A stretch of 62,000 nt of DNA. Origin: Neocallimastix lanati (nom. inval.) (Eukaryota; Neocallimastigomycota; Neocallimastigomycetes; Neocallimastigales; Neocallimastigaceae). The stretch's first letter is position 1, and the number at the start of each line of letters is the position of its first letter. The notes below the pieces were generated by a model. That model saw nothing but the letters and a program-made list of their open reading frames with translations. It was not told the origin of the DNA and made no database searches. Shown here in pieces: positions 1-17,863 of this stretch. The translations under genes and the position numbers were made by a program. Location: positions 600,001-662,000 of the forward strand of contig JACVTC010000033.1 of NCBI GenBank assembly GCA_016946835.1. The letters run 5' to 3'.

Positions 1-34
1 ATTATAATGTTATTTTTTTTTTTTATTTTTTTAC

Positions 35-655
35 CCATAAATACAAGATATATCAATAACAACATCAATCATATCACTACATAATTCATACGTTTGAATA
101 TCAACTGGTGAACTATCGGTTGCAATATATATTTTACTCATTACGTCGAATAAGAATGCCTTCTCAATATTTGAATTCTTTATTAATAAATTAAAAATAA
201 TATAGTATTTTATTTTATTTTTAAAATAATAAACAAATATATATATATATATATTAATATTTATAAAATAGAAATATTTTAAAATATATAAATAAATATT
301 TTACTATGTTTATTTGAGAGTATTAAATTAATTTATGATCTTACAGAACATAAAATATTTAAAAGGTTTTCCAATGTTGGTAATTGTGGTATTAGTTTTT
401 GAATAACTTTACTAAATGCTTCATAAATAGAATGATCATATATACTAGTTAAATAAAAACTCATATGAATATCTTCTAAATTTTCATGCATTAATTCTTC
501 CGTAATACGTTGATGAATATCTCTTTGAATTTCTATTAATTTATTGGCATGTAATTATCATATATATATTAATTATACATTAATATAAATGAAGATATCT
601 TAATATATATATATATATAAATATCTAATTATATTTATAATTATTATTTTTCTTA

Positions 656-737
<82 letters not shown>

Positions 738-1735
738 TTTGTTTAAAATATTCAATAATTAACAAATGTAATGTTTTACCAATTTTTAAATCATCCGAAA
801 GACCATCAACTTTATGAATGAAAACTTCATATGATAATTTAATATTGAATTTTGAGGCAATAACAACAGTATCTACAATTCTATTTAATGCATCCAAATA
901 ATCATCCTTTTAAATATTTTATTATGTATAAATGAATAAATTATTAAAAAATTGAATTCCAAGAATAAACGATATTAATTGTTTTTATAATAATAATAAT
1001 TTATAAATGTAATAATAGTAATAATAATATATTAATATATTTTTCATATTTTCATATAAAAATAAATATTTAAGTATTTATATATAAATATATATATATA
1101 TATCAATGAAAACTTAAAACTTCGTCAAAAAAAAAAAAAAAAAAAAAAAATTGGAATATATATACTTGTGCATCAATGACAAACACCAACGAACCACATC
1201 TTTCAAGAATTATTTCTAAATCAAACGATGAATCAAAGAAATCAATTTGTCCTGGAAAATCCCAAATTTGGAAATCAATAAATGAACTTTTGGTAATATT
1301 TATTAATATAAATTGAAAAAATTACATAAATTGAATATTTCATAATTTATTATTGACATTATTTAAAAATTGATAATATTTAATAAGAATAATTTTAAAT
1401 TATAAATAAAATATAATATATATAAATAAATATATGTATATAAAATTCATTATTAATATAAGATATATATATATAATAAAAATGAAAAAATGATAATATA
1501 AATAATTTAATTTTTATTATTTTATTATATATTTTTGGAATATATAATGTATAAACTATTCAAAATGACATACATAACATCATTTTTTGAAATTTTACTA
1601 GTACTTTCTAAATATAATGTTTCGTTTGGTGACATTTTATGAAATACTACTCTTTCAATACTTGATTTTCCACTTCTATAAAACATTTAATTTTTTAATG
1701 TTAATTATATATTATAATTTATGTAAATAATAAGA

Positions 1736-1775
<40 letters not shown>

Positions 1776-2127
1776 GATATATATATATGAGAAGAAGGAT
1801 AATTAAAAAATGAAAAAAAAAAAAAAAAAAAAAATTAATATAAAATTTGTAGTATTTATGATACTAGTCTCAATATATATTCATAGTTATATAAATAATC
1901 ATATAAAAATTATTCCATATTTATATTTAATTATTCTATGTTTACGTACCTTCGTAAACCCAATAAAAGAAGTCTTGGCTTTGCTTCAAATGGTAATGAA
2001 TTTTCAAGATCCATTTTATAGCTATTTTTATATTATAATCACAAATATCATTAATAAAATTTTAATAACATTTCTATAATTTTAATAATTTATTGTATTA
2101 TATATATGTATTTTAAGCACTTAGATA

Positions 2128-2173
<46 letters not shown>

Positions 2174-2428
2174 ACAGACTTTATAAATAATACTAAAGAA
2201 ATTTGATATTTAATTTTAAATAATATATATTATAAATTTAAATACCTATAATCTTGATTAGGTTGATATACTTCATTTATTGGGTCATTGTCATAATCAT
2301 AGTAAGACTATTATAAATATATTATTTTGTTTAATTTTTTTAAACATTTTAAATTTAATATTAACTTTTTAATATTTATTTTATTATAATATGATAATTT
2401 TTCCTGTTAATATTTTTGATATTACCAT
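35..2428 (-). CDS. gtr2: RagC/RagD-type (Gtr2) Rag GTPase, C-terminus beyond window
   Basis: Small GTPase of the Rag heterodimer that relays amino-acid status to TORC1 at the lysosome/vacuole (family knowledge). I read eight exons: 2428-2426, 2307-2246, 2021-1950, 1675-1574, 1286-1166, 906-780, 532-345 and 177-35, all GT..AG and in phase, giving 272 residues so far. The Walker A motif GLRRSGKS is at about residues 43-50, the G3 motif WDFPGQ at about 88-93 and the G4-like HKVDGLSDD at about 151. The C-terminal roadblock part follows, with YLTSIYDHS and KAFLFDV. The last visible exon ends CIYG followed by GTAAAA, so the gene should continue past base 1; read without splicing it would stop at TAA there. 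The first exon is only the ATG (donor GTAATA), because a TAG lies just upstream in frame of exon 2. HKVDG and WDFPGQ favour RagC/D over RagA/B. Confidence 0.9.
672..736. repeat. poly-T run, about 65 bases
   Basis: Uninterrupted T run inside the intron between RagC exons 6 and 7. On the sense strand it is poly-A. It is one of the longest homopolymers in the window and would be length-unstable in sequencing. Confidence 0.9.
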
Positions 2429-3565
2429 TTTTAATTATTATTATTTTTTTTTTCAAATATAATTAATTGAAAGTTTTTTTTTAAAAAAAAATATATTAAA
2501 ATTTTCTTTATTGATTATTATTATTATCAATATTATTCCACTTTTCTGAATATAACTGATTAATACAAGAAAAATAAAATAAAATAAAATAAAAATAATG
2601 GATAATCTAAATAAAAATAAAAAAAAAAAAAAGAAAAAAAAAAGTTTATTATTGTAATTTTAATTTTTATTAATAGACTATTCTTTATTAAAAATATACT
2701 ATTTTATGTAAAAATTTTAAAATTTTAAAATTTTATTTTTAATTATTTTTCTTTTTTATTAATATCACTAATATTAATTTTATTTTTAATTTTTATCTAT
2801 TTCTTATTTTTATTTCTTTTTATATTTCAAGAATTTAATTTCATTTTTCTTTTGATAATTAATCTTCATAAAAAATAATAATAAAAAAAAAAAGGTCAAT
2901 AAAGATTATTTTTTAATAATATAAAGTTTTAATATAAAAATAAAAAAATAAAAAAATTAAATTTTTATTGAAATATTAATGAAAAAATTATTTTCCATTT
3001 ATATTATATAATTAAATTATTAACCTATATATTATATATATATATATTTTATACACATGATTATGATAATTTTATCAAATTAAAAAAAAAAAAAAATTTA
3101 AAATTATTAACTTTTATTTATGATTTAATAAAATTCAATGGAAAGTTCATAAAAAAATTATATATTATAATGAATATTAAAATATTTATATTAAAATATT
3201 TATATTAATAATATCAAAACAAAAACAAAACAAAATAATAAAAAAGATATTAATAATAAAAAAAAAAAAAAAAGTAATAAGAAATAAGAAATGGGTTAAT
3301 AAATATGTATTTGAAAAATAATTATAATATGATAATGATCTATGCTAATAAATTAATATTAAAAAAATATGAATTATATATGGTATACTATATTTAGATT
3401 TTATAATAGATATATAGTTTTTTAATAATTTATGAAAACTAATATATAGTTTTAATAATTTATATAATAATGTATATTAATACTACGTTAATTATTATTA
3501 TAATAATTATTATTTTATTATTATTATTTTCTATTTAAAATATTGTATTTTAATTATATATATTC
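2429..3565. other. intergenic, RagC 5' flank
   Basis: About 1.1 kb of AT-rich DNA between the RagC start and the stop of the coiled-coil gene, both on the minus strand. I see only short A and T runs and no coding signal. It should contain the RagC promoter and the 3' UTR of the upstream gene. Confidence 0.6.
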
Positions 3566-7122
<3,557 letters not shown>

Positions 7123-7746
7123 TTTGTTAGTATTGTTATTTATCTAAAATGATTAATCTTTAATTTAATGTTTTTTTTTTTTTTTTTTTTTTTTTAATCT
7201 AAATTATATATATTATGAATTTCTTTAAATATACAATTGAATAATATATGAAAGGACAACTTTTTTATTTAAAAAAGAATAATATTTCACTTTTTTAATA
7301 ATTATAATTATTAAATTTAAATTAATTTTATTTTATTTTTTCAATTATATATATTATTGCCTTTTTATATTATTATTATTATTATTATTATTATTAAATA
7401 AATATATAAATGAAATAACAAAAATATAATAATAATAATAATAATAATAAAAGTACAAAAACAAAATAAAAAAAATTTTTTTTAATAATAATTTTTTTTT
7501 AAAAAAAAAAAATACGCATTAATTATTATGAATTTTTAAACCATATTTTGAATTTTGAAAATAAATAAAAAAATAAATAAACAATTAAATAAAAAAGAAG
7601 TAAACTAAACTAAACTAAAATAAAAAAATAAAAATAAATTAAAAAATAACTGTAAAAAAAAAAATTTTTATTTATATATTTATTTATTTTAATTTTAATT
7701 GGTTATAAATTAAATTTTATATTAAATGTTTCCTTTTTTTTTTTTT

Positions 7747-7778
<32 letters not shown>

Positions 7779-7807
7779 TTTATCGTTTTATTTAAATTAA
7801 AGTTTAT

Positions 7808-7862
<55 letters not shown>

Positions 7863-8502
7863 CAAATGAAATTTAATTAAAAGAATTAAAAATTTTAAAA
7901 ATAACTTGAAATTTTTAATATAAATAATAAATTGAAATAATAAAAATTTTTCTAATTCCAATTTTAATTTTTAATTTTTATTTTTTTTTTTTTTTAATTT
8001 TAATATAATTTGATAAAAAAAAGATAGTAAATATATATTATTTAAATGAAGTCAATTATAAATTATTATTGAAATAATAGTGATATATAAAATTAAATTT
8101 ATATTAAATAATAATATTATTATATACAAAAAACAAGCATCTTCATACTTTTTGGAATAAGATATATATTCCAATTTAAATATATATATATTTATTAGTT
8201 AAAAATAGCAATAATTTAAGTTATAAATTATCAAAATTATTATAAAAATTTCAATTATATATAATCTCTCTTTGGTTTGATAACATATTGTAATAATTTT
8301 TTATATCAAAATAAAACATGGAGTTTTGACGTCCTTTTTTGATGTATATATAATCTTTTTTTTATTATTATATGAAGTATTCAAATTGTAAAATTAATAA
8401 AAATTTAATAACTTATTAATGTATATATATATAATTTATTATAATCGGTCCTGTCCTTCCAATAGTTCATAATTATTTGATAAAAATATTTAAGGTGTAG
8501 TT
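7123..8502. other. intergenic, 5' flank of coiled-coil gene
   Basis: AT-rich DNA with several long poly-T tracts (around 7169-7195, 7738-7775 and 7810-7860) and short TTA/TAA runs. No coding frame is supported. Confidence 0.6.
7810..7860. repeat. poly-T run, about 50 bases
   Basis: T homopolymer in the intergenic region upstream of the coiled-coil gene. Confidence 0.85.
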
Positions 8503-8520
8503 ATTATTTATTATATATTA

Positions 8521-8565
<45 letters not shown>

Positions 8566-8633
8566 GTTATCATTCTCATTAAATAAGATAACAACACACA
8601 TACAAAAAAAAAAGATAATATATAATAAATAAT
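8503..8633. repeat. perfect 30-bp inverted repeat with nested hairpin
   Basis: The left arm at 8503-8532 (ATTATTTATTATATATTATC plus ten T) is the exact reverse complement of the right arm at 8604-8633. Inside the 71-base spacer a second perfect palindrome pairs TGTTGTTATC (8562-8571) with GATAACAACA (8587-8596). The structure could be a small inverted-repeat element or a foldback transcript. No coding sequence lies inside. Confidence 0.8.
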
Positions 8634-9859
8634 GAGAATATATATATCTTTACTATATTTATTTTAATCAATTGTAACCTACTATTACAATTATTACTTT
8701 AGAACAAAGCTTTTGTATTTCCAAATAATTCAGTATTGCAGGTATCATTTTTTAATTAATTTATGTAACACTATATCTTCAATTTCATTAAATATTAAGT
8801 TCATACTTTATTCTATATGAATAAATATTGAATAAATAATTATGCAGAAATTCTGAATAATTATAGTTAGAATATGAGAAATATAAATATCAAATATATT
8901 TATAATGTATTGATATGTATTGTATTAAATTAAATGTATAAACCACATATTAATAAAGTTGGCATAATCATTAACCACAAATTCCTAACAGTTTATTATT
9001 ATTATTATTATTATTATTATAATTTTATTATGATAAGTTTAATATTTATTTTTATTAGTATAAATCATATGCTATTATATATCTGTAATGTGATATATGC
9101 ATAAAATTTAAAACAATATGTTTCAATTTATTCTAAGTTTATTTCTCGTTCTTTATTTATTATTATTACTATTATAATTATTATTAATAGTATTTTAAAT
9201 TTAAATAAGTTTCCAAAAATATATATATATAAATACTTAACAAAATCAATATCTGTATATATTGATTTTTTAAATTATTTTATCTATATGAAAACTTATT
9301 TTGTAATTATTCTCTTATATATTAGTTTTTAATATTATCATTTAAATGTTATATTTTTTAACAATAAAATAGTAATTGATATATATTATTAATATTTGTT
9401 TTAACTTGAAAAATAAATATATATATGAATTAAACTATTAGAAATAAATTAAAATATCTTTTGTATTTCATAAAAGATTTGGTGTTATTATACAATTTTT
9501 TTTCTATAAGTTTAAAAGAAAAATCTATTATAATAATAATTAGAATAATAATACTAATTATAATAATTATAATATATATAAGTTTAAAAGAAAAATCTAT
9601 TATAATAATAATTAAAATAATAATACTAATTATAATAATTATAATATATATATTAATAATATTTTAGAAATCTATATATAAATATATATATATATTATTT
9701 TTTTTTTTGAGGATCATCTATAAAATTTTTCTATTATCTAGTAAATAATATATATATTATATAAAATTCTTTATATATTTAATATTTTTAAAAGCATGTT
9801 GTTAAAATATATATATACATATATAAAAGAAATTTTTTTTTTTTTTTTAATATATAATG

Positions 9860-9896
<37 letters not shown>

Positions 9897-10354
9897 TAAA
9901 AGAATTTCTTTATTTAAAAAATATTTCTTTATTATTGAATTATTATTATTATTATTATTGTAAGAATATATGAATATGATATGATGCTGTAATATGTGAA
10001 TATGAGATTAATACATAAGCCACAATGTATTAATATATTAACCTGATTCTTTGTGAAGATAATTTAAAAATTATATTTATTTTGGAAATGAATAAAATAG
10101 TCTAGAATAGAGAAAATTAAGGAAAATTAACCTACAACGTGAAATTAGTTAAAATAGTGAATCTTAATATATTATGAAGCAATTTTAATTATTTACCGAT
10201 AATTTTAAATGGATAGAATAATATAATTAGTTATAAATATAATCAATTTTAATATCCCAAGATTTATGATTTATCAAGTACACTGATATATAAATAACAA
10301 TTTATTTTAAGTATTATCGCTAAAATTACAAAGCAAATATATATAAAAAAGTTC
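8634..10354. other. intergenic low-complexity DNA
   Basis: AT-rich DNA with no supported gene. It contains the 72-bp tandem duplication listed separately and poly-T runs near 9836 and 9865-9894. Confidence 0.5.
9505..9648. repeat. 72-bp tandem duplication
   Basis: The block beginning TATAAGTTTAAAAGAAAAAT occurs at 9505-9576 and 9577-9648, identical apart from a G/A change (ATTAGAATA versus ATTAAAATA). It produces an Ile-rich reading frame that is an artefact. Confidence 0.9.
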
Positions 10355-10612
10355 TCTTTAATCTTCAAAAAATCGAATGAAATGTCAAACCCAATTTATA
10401 AAAGATATCTACATAAATTGAGATGGTATAATATCACTCTTCAAGAGAAAGGTTTCCATCATATAAATGATATATATAAGCCATATATTATAAGAGATGT
10501 CTTAGATGCATCCAATATTAATGGTGTAATAAAATTACATACTTTGTTTTAGTGGGAAACTATTAGACTACAAATATATTTAAGATATTATTTTAACATA
10601 TTTAAATCGAAT
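10355..10612 (+). pseudogene. possible LINE ORF fragment (degenerate)
   Basis: A 56-codon open stretch from the ATG at 10382 reads with normal amino-acid composition in otherwise non-coding DNA (for example YNITLQEKGFHHINDIY). It continues past one TAG at 10550 with WETIRLQIYLRYYF. The spacing W..IT....GF..I.DI resembles the region downstream of the reverse transcriptase in non-LTR retrotransposons. The match is weak and could also be another decayed gene. Confidence 0.3.
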
Positions 10613-10941
10613 TAAAGAATTCATATAATATAAAAATTAATTTATTCAGGTGTACATGTTTTTAATTTGTATTCATGTAAAATCAAAAGATAAATTAGAA
10701 TAGAAATAACAAATAATAAATTAATAATATCAAGTTAGTATTATAAAATATGATAATGTCATATACAAATATTCATCAGTAAACTATTTATTCATTATAA
10801 AATACCTAGGTTTAAGGGAGAAAGTTGGAATATGTAATTATGATGTTATTATATGAATTTAAGATTAATGTAAAAAAATGTAATTAATTTTTAAGCCACA
10901 ATACATTAATATAAAAATTATTTAAGAATAATATTTGAATA

Positions 10942-10999
<58 letters not shown>

Positions 11000-11651
11000 G
11001 TAAAATATTTGAATATAATACTATTCAAAAAAAAATATAATTTTTACAAATCAATCATTTTTTTAAATTAACAATTATGTAGATATTTTTAATATAAACA
11101 AATTATCTTTAAAGATTGTAAAAAACTTAAATTATCTGTCTTTTGAAATTTTTTACAAACTTTATGAAGATATTATTTTAAGTAAATTATATAAGAAAAC
11201 TTTATTATTAAATATTAACATCCAAATAAACTTAAAAAAGTACATAATAATATTATATTTTTATTTTTGTTTTTATTATTTTTTTTTCTTATTTATTATT
11301 GAATAATATAGATCATCTTATTTAAATAAATTGAATTTTAATTTTGTATTTTCCAAAATCTAAATATTAATGAAAAGATATTATAAAATTATAATAAATA
11401 TATTTAAATAATATCATATAATATACATGGTATTTCTAATAATCATCAAAAAGATAAACAATAAATATGTATTAATTTTTATTTTATATATTAATATTAA
11501 TAACATTTTATATTCAATATCCTAATCAATTAAATTGAATTTTGTTATTCAAAATTTAATGAAATATTTTTAATTATACTAAAAGAAATATTATTTCAAA
11601 TTCATTTTCAAGTTTTACTAATGAAGATTATATCTCTAACCATTAATTAAT

Positions 11652-11700
<49 letters not shown>

Positions 11701-14700
11701 ATTGAATTGATTTTCATTGTCATATTTGAGTTTATTGATAGTTCATGTTTTATTAATAGTTCAAAAATAATCAATAAAAATCATTTATTATTATTTTTTT
11801 AAATGAAATATATTGTATCATTGTTTTTATGGCTTTGAATTATAAATTAGATTTACATATTGCTAACGAAAAATTTTACAATTATAGAGAAAGAAATAGA
11901 AATCTTTAAAAAATTCAAGGAAAATATTATTAATAAAGATTTTAATGAAGATATAGAATAATGAATGAATTTATGACTCAAAATTTTATTATATAACTTG
12001 ATTTACTTTATACAACGTATTTTTAAAAATAAAAATATAATAAATGTCGAATTACTAACAAAAAGTAAAACAAATGAATAAAAGAAAGATTTTGGTTAAA
12101 CATATATATAATTTAAATAATAGTTAAAAAAATATTTATATTTTAAATATCAATCCTTTTTTTTTTTTTTCTTCTTAAAAATAAAAGATGCCTAATTAAT
12201 AGATAAGAAAAATCTTTCATTGAAATACAGTAGGAAAATATATTGAGGTAAATAAGAAAATGTTTTTTTATCCAAACTATTTCAAATCCCTGTATTACTA
12301 CAATAAAGAATATAATTAAGACGAAACTTTTGAAAAAAAAACTTCCTTAATGTAATTAATTATTATTTTCAGTAAGAAGATTCAAAAACCTTTAATATAT
12401 AAATACGAAAGTAATATAAAGAGCTGAAGCATCAATAAATGAAATAAATCGATTTTATTTTATTTTTACTATATTTATCTGTTATTTCAATAAGTTAGTT
12501 ACAATTTAAAAATACTACCATAAATCATATATTAGCATTACCTACTATTAATGAACTCGTTTTAATATGAGATCAAAAGAAAGAAGTCACATTGATAGAT
12601 TAAATATTATAATTTATGAGATTTAATCTTTTTCAAATAATTACTCATGATTTAATAGTTCAGATGATATTATGTAACTATATTTCAAATAATATTCTAT
12701 ATAAAAGTTATTCCTCCCCATCTGATAGCATTTTAGAAAAAATTTTTCAAACAATAAATAACAATTAACAATTTTTATCAAATAATTTAATTGTAGTTTA
12801 TTATTGATAATAAATAAATTTCTTTGAACTACAAACAATAATATTTGAAGAAATAGATAAATAGATTAAGTATCTAATGTAGGAAATTACTCTCTATGAA
12901 TAGAATGTTCAGTATACATAATATTCGATGTGTATTAGTCTAATACTAACTACCAGGATAAAAATTGGAAAGATATATATATGATAAATTAATTAAAATA
13001 ATATGCTAAATATAAATATATATATATATATTATTGGAATTAATTGTGAAAAAAAATATAAATTTTATTTATTTTATTTGAACAATATCAATAACATATA
13101 TGAATAATACTTTGGTTTAGTTATTACCATAAAAAATTATAAATCGAGATATTATATAAACTATTATTGATATTTTTTATATATTTTTTATATATAATAC
13201 TTCTAAAAAATAAAAAACAATATAGTAAAGCTATATTTATAAACATACATTATGTTATATTTATTAATATTATGAAAAAATAAAGTCAAAAAAAGTATTT
13301 TTTATATTTTATATTTGTATTTTTTATTATAAATAAAAATACAATAAAAAGCAAAAAAAAAAAAAATTTTTTTTTTTTTCGTTCAAATCCTTAGTTACAT
13401 AAAATAATAATTTAAATCTATTATAAATATGCTATTTTCATTTTAACTTTTAAACTATAATTTTAATAAAAAATTATGAACAATATTTTAAAAATTTTTG
13501 AATATATGATAAAGTGGATTTTATATTTATAAATTTATTTATTAGATTTAAATATATTACTAAATAACATAAAACTAAACAAAATAAAAATAGTGTATTA
13601 AATGAATAAATTTATAAATAGTAATTATTCACATTTCATAAATATAATAGAGATAAAATTAAAGCGAATTGCATAAATTATATTTAATAAGAAAATTTTC
13701 TAAATATTAATATAATAAAAAAAAAATTAATAAATAAATATTTTTTTAATATTTTTTCCAATGAAAGAAAAATATATTAAGATAGTATATATATATGACA
13801 TTTAAATATTATATATGAAAAAGAAAAAGAAATTTAATATATATATATATAAATGAATGTATTTGTATATTAAAATATATAATATTTACTCAAATAATTT
13901 ACAATATATTGATATATTAAAGAACTTTTTGAACAGAGTAATATGTTTATAATAATAATATTAATATTTTTACAGAAATGCAATTAAATTAAATAATATA
14001 ATTAATAGTATAAAATATATAATATAACGAAATCAAAAGAATCTGATAAAAATTTAAAAAAATAAATATAAAGAAATAAATATATTTTCAATCCCTTTTT
14101 AAATTTTAATAAAAACACTATAAAAAAATATTATAAACATAATTTATAGTTTTTAATAATGAAATTAATGCTATATATTCTTTATAAATCGTATATAAGG
14201 TTTTATTATTATTATTATTATTTTTTTTATTTTAATATATTAATTAAATTTTATTCTTTCAATAATTAAATAATAAAATATTGTAAATTGGTAAATTATA
14301 ATACTATCTAAATCAATATAATTAGAATAATAATATAAGACATTTATTCTTTTAAATATTATTTCTTTAACGGCTAATTCAAATATATTATAATGTATTA
14401 ATCATATATGTCTATCTATTTTTGATAAAAAATAAATTAAATTTATATAATTTATTAATTTTTTTTTGTTTTAGAAAGATTAAAAAAAAAAAAAAATTCG
14501 AACATGTTACTAAAATATTAATTTATAATACTGTTTTTATAGTACCTTATATAACAATTTTCTATTTAATTTTTTTAAATATTTTCTATATGAAAAAATA
14601 TTAAACATAATATAAAAAAAAAAAAAAAACATATAAAAAAAAATTAATTAATATAAAAAAAAAAAGGCGGCATGTTATCTATGTTTGGCTTATGGAAAAA

Positions 14701-15221
14701 GAAAATTAATTATTACCATTTATAGTATTTTTAATTTCAATATACAGAATTATTTATATTTATAAACTCCATCATTTTTCTATTCTGCTTTCATTTCAAA
14801 AAAAAAGTTAATTATGGTATTGTTTATAATTTCTACCAAATTATTTACAATTTATTGTTATATATTTATTATATAAATTTATATATCATATATTATATAT
14901 ATTACATATATTCCATATAATATATTAAATACATAGCCAATAATATTTATATAAAATAATGTCAATCTAATGTGTATTCTAAATTATAGTTTTTAAGATT
15001 AAAAAATAACAGATTCTTGTACTACTTTCTATAAATAGTTAATATAATTTAATCTTACTATACATAATTAAATATTAGGTACAATATAATTTATATATAT
15101 GAAAATTCAAATATTTATTAATCTTATATTATTTCTTTTTAGAAAGTATATTTTAATTTGATCATTCAATACAAATATTGTGTATATAAATGGCATAAAT
15201 ATATTATTAAATATTATGCAC

Positions 15222-15260
<39 letters not shown>
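10613..15260. other. gene desert, first part
   Basis: No gene is supported. Short less AT-rich islands near 11860-11990, 12180-12420 and 12540-12960 give interrupted frames with mixed residues, so they may be very old relics, but I cannot name them. TTA runs occur at 10944-11000 and a poly-T run at 11653-11699. Confidence 0.45.
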
Positions 15261-15263
<3 letters not shown>

Positions 15264-15417
15264 TCTCTTCCCTGTCTAAAAAAAAAAAAAAAAAATTAAT
15301 TAGATATAATTTTATTCTCTTCCCTGTCTAAAAAAAAAAAAAAAAAAATTAATTAGATATAATTTTATTCTCTTCCCTGTCTAAAAAAAAAAAAAAAAAA
15401 ATTAATTAGATATAATT
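15261..15417. repeat. three-copy tandem repeat, 52-53 bp
   Basis: Three copies start at 15261, 15313 and 15366. Each has TATTCTCTTCCCTGTCT, then a run of about 17-18 A, then ATTAATTAGATATAATT. A poly-T run of about 34 precedes the array. A related motif (ATTCTCTTCCTAGTCT then 16 A) stands at 21560, so the unit may be the 3' end of a retroposed element. Confidence 0.9.
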
Positions 15418-17830
15418 CGTATTTTTACTGAAGTATATTTCACATAGGAAAGCATATCAACATATATTTATAATTGTATGAAAATCATACTAAGGCTATA
15501 TTTCATATAAAATAATTATTTTTTCCATACAAATGTAATAAATGATTAATTATGATGATGAAAATATTCAAATATAATTAGAATATTTTAAGAGATTAGT
15601 AATTAAAAAATTTAAAAATAAAATGAATCTAAAAAAACTTTTTTAGTTATAAAATATTGTTTTATATATCACAATAAAACATTCACTGTTACTACTTTTT
15701 TTCTTTTATTTCTATTACTTTTATCTTTTTATAATTATTATAATTAATACTTATCATTATTTTTCTTTATTGATTAATTTTTTTATGATTTGTAATTTTT
15801 CCTTATTTATTATTAATTACTTTTTGTTATTATCATTTCTTATTTATTATTAATTATTTTTTATTATTATCATTTCTTATTTATTATTAATTACTTTTCA
15901 TCATTATTATTTATTTATTATTATTAATTACATTTTATTATTATTATTCTTTATTTATATTTATTAATAATTTTAGTTGAGATTTATAAAATACAAATAA
16001 AAACGATATATAATAACAAAATAGGAGAGAATAAATCATAAACTTCAAAAATAAAATAATAATATGATGTAATGTTCATTAAAATTAAATTTGTTCTATT
16101 GTTTATTTATATTAATATCAATATGGTTTTATTGAGATAATTAAAATAATAATAAAAAAATAATGAATTAATAATTATTTAATATATATCATATCAAATT
16201 TTCAAACCTTTTAATAATTATTTGTAAATATAATATATATAGATATATAATTAACTCTAGATATAAATATATATATATTAATTTTATCATTTAAATTCAT
16301 GTTCTTATATATTAATATTTTATTATCATTCAATTAATAATTATTGCTATTATTTTTTTATCATTAAATTTAATATTTATCACTTTTAAATATATAATAT
16401 ATATATGTGCATAATATTGATGTGTATTAATATTATATATATTTATTATTAATACATAATATATTTATGTTATTAATTTTATATTTAAAAATTACAATAT
16501 GTATTATTTATTTATCTATTACTTATTAATTTTTATTCATTACTCATTTTTAATTCAATTCTTTATTATTTAATTTATTTATTTATTACTAAAAATTTAA
16601 TATTTTTTATTTATTTATTATTATTAATTATTTAATACTTATTTATATATTTTATATATTTATTTATTATTTAATATTTAATAGTTATTATTATTTAGTG
16701 TTTAGTATTTAGTATATATATTTCATATTAATATTTAATAATAGAAGTAAAAATATAAGATTACTTTTAAGCATAAATAAACATTATTTATTTTTTTTAT
16801 AAAAAAAAACAAAAAAAATAAAAAAAATAATCAAATCAAAAAAATAATTAGTATTATTTATAATTATTTAGAATATCACCAACAAAATCAACAATTTCAT
16901 ATAATATAAAATAGATATAAAATAGAGTTAAAATAATATAGCACAATTATTAGAAATGTCATTTTTATCCAATAAATGATAGCGGAAGGTTATTTGCTAT
17001 TTTAAAAAAGAATGTCATTGAGAAATAAACCTAAAATATTAAAAATCACAGTTTTATTTTAATTTTAATTATTTAATTTGTAATCTTATTTATATTTATA
17101 TTAAAAAGATCATTATATTTAATATATCGAATTGATGTTATATATTATAATGGTTTTAAAAAATATAATATATTACAATATATTTATAATTATATAAATT
17201 TATGTTAAGAGGTCAGTTTTTTTTGTTATATATTTTTAAATATATTGAAATATATACAACCTAGAAGTATTTAATTTATTAATATATTTATTTTAATTTG
17301 AATATATATAGTTTAATAAATTATACTAAATATAATATTGAATTTAATTTTATATTTTAATAAACTAAAAGATATATATATTTTTAACAGGTATTAATAT
17401 ATTAAATATTAATATTATTAATATATTATAATTATATTAATTATTATATTAATAATAAATAATTAAATAAAAATGTTTATTGCTTGAAAACAATAAACAT
17501 TTTCATTTAATTGTATAAAAATTTATCTTATTATAAATTGTATATAGTTAAGAATATTATTAAATTAATATTAATTAAAGTTTTAATAAAATGGTTAAAT
17601 TAATTAATTTATTTTTAACATTTTTATATATTAAAATATATTTAATATTAATTTTTTTATAATATTAGTAAATATAATAAAAATGGTTAAAATATATAAT
17701 TAAAAAAAAATTATTATTTTAAATTAAATAATATAATATAATAAATATTGATATTTTTATATTTAAAATTTTTATATGAAAAAAATATATTTTTATAATA
17801 GATTATATAAATATCAAAATTTCCTCAAAT

Positions 17831-17863
<33 letters not shown>

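Noticed and set aside
1810-2079. 89-codon plus-strand frame
   Set aside because: It is antisense to RagC exon 3 and its flanking introns; the minus-strand exon with PRLLLLGLR is the real signal.
12540-12960. Possible Helitron-like fragment (frame LPTINELVLI...)
   Set aside because: Only a few residues fit, and stops are dense; no rolling-circle or helicase motif is visible.
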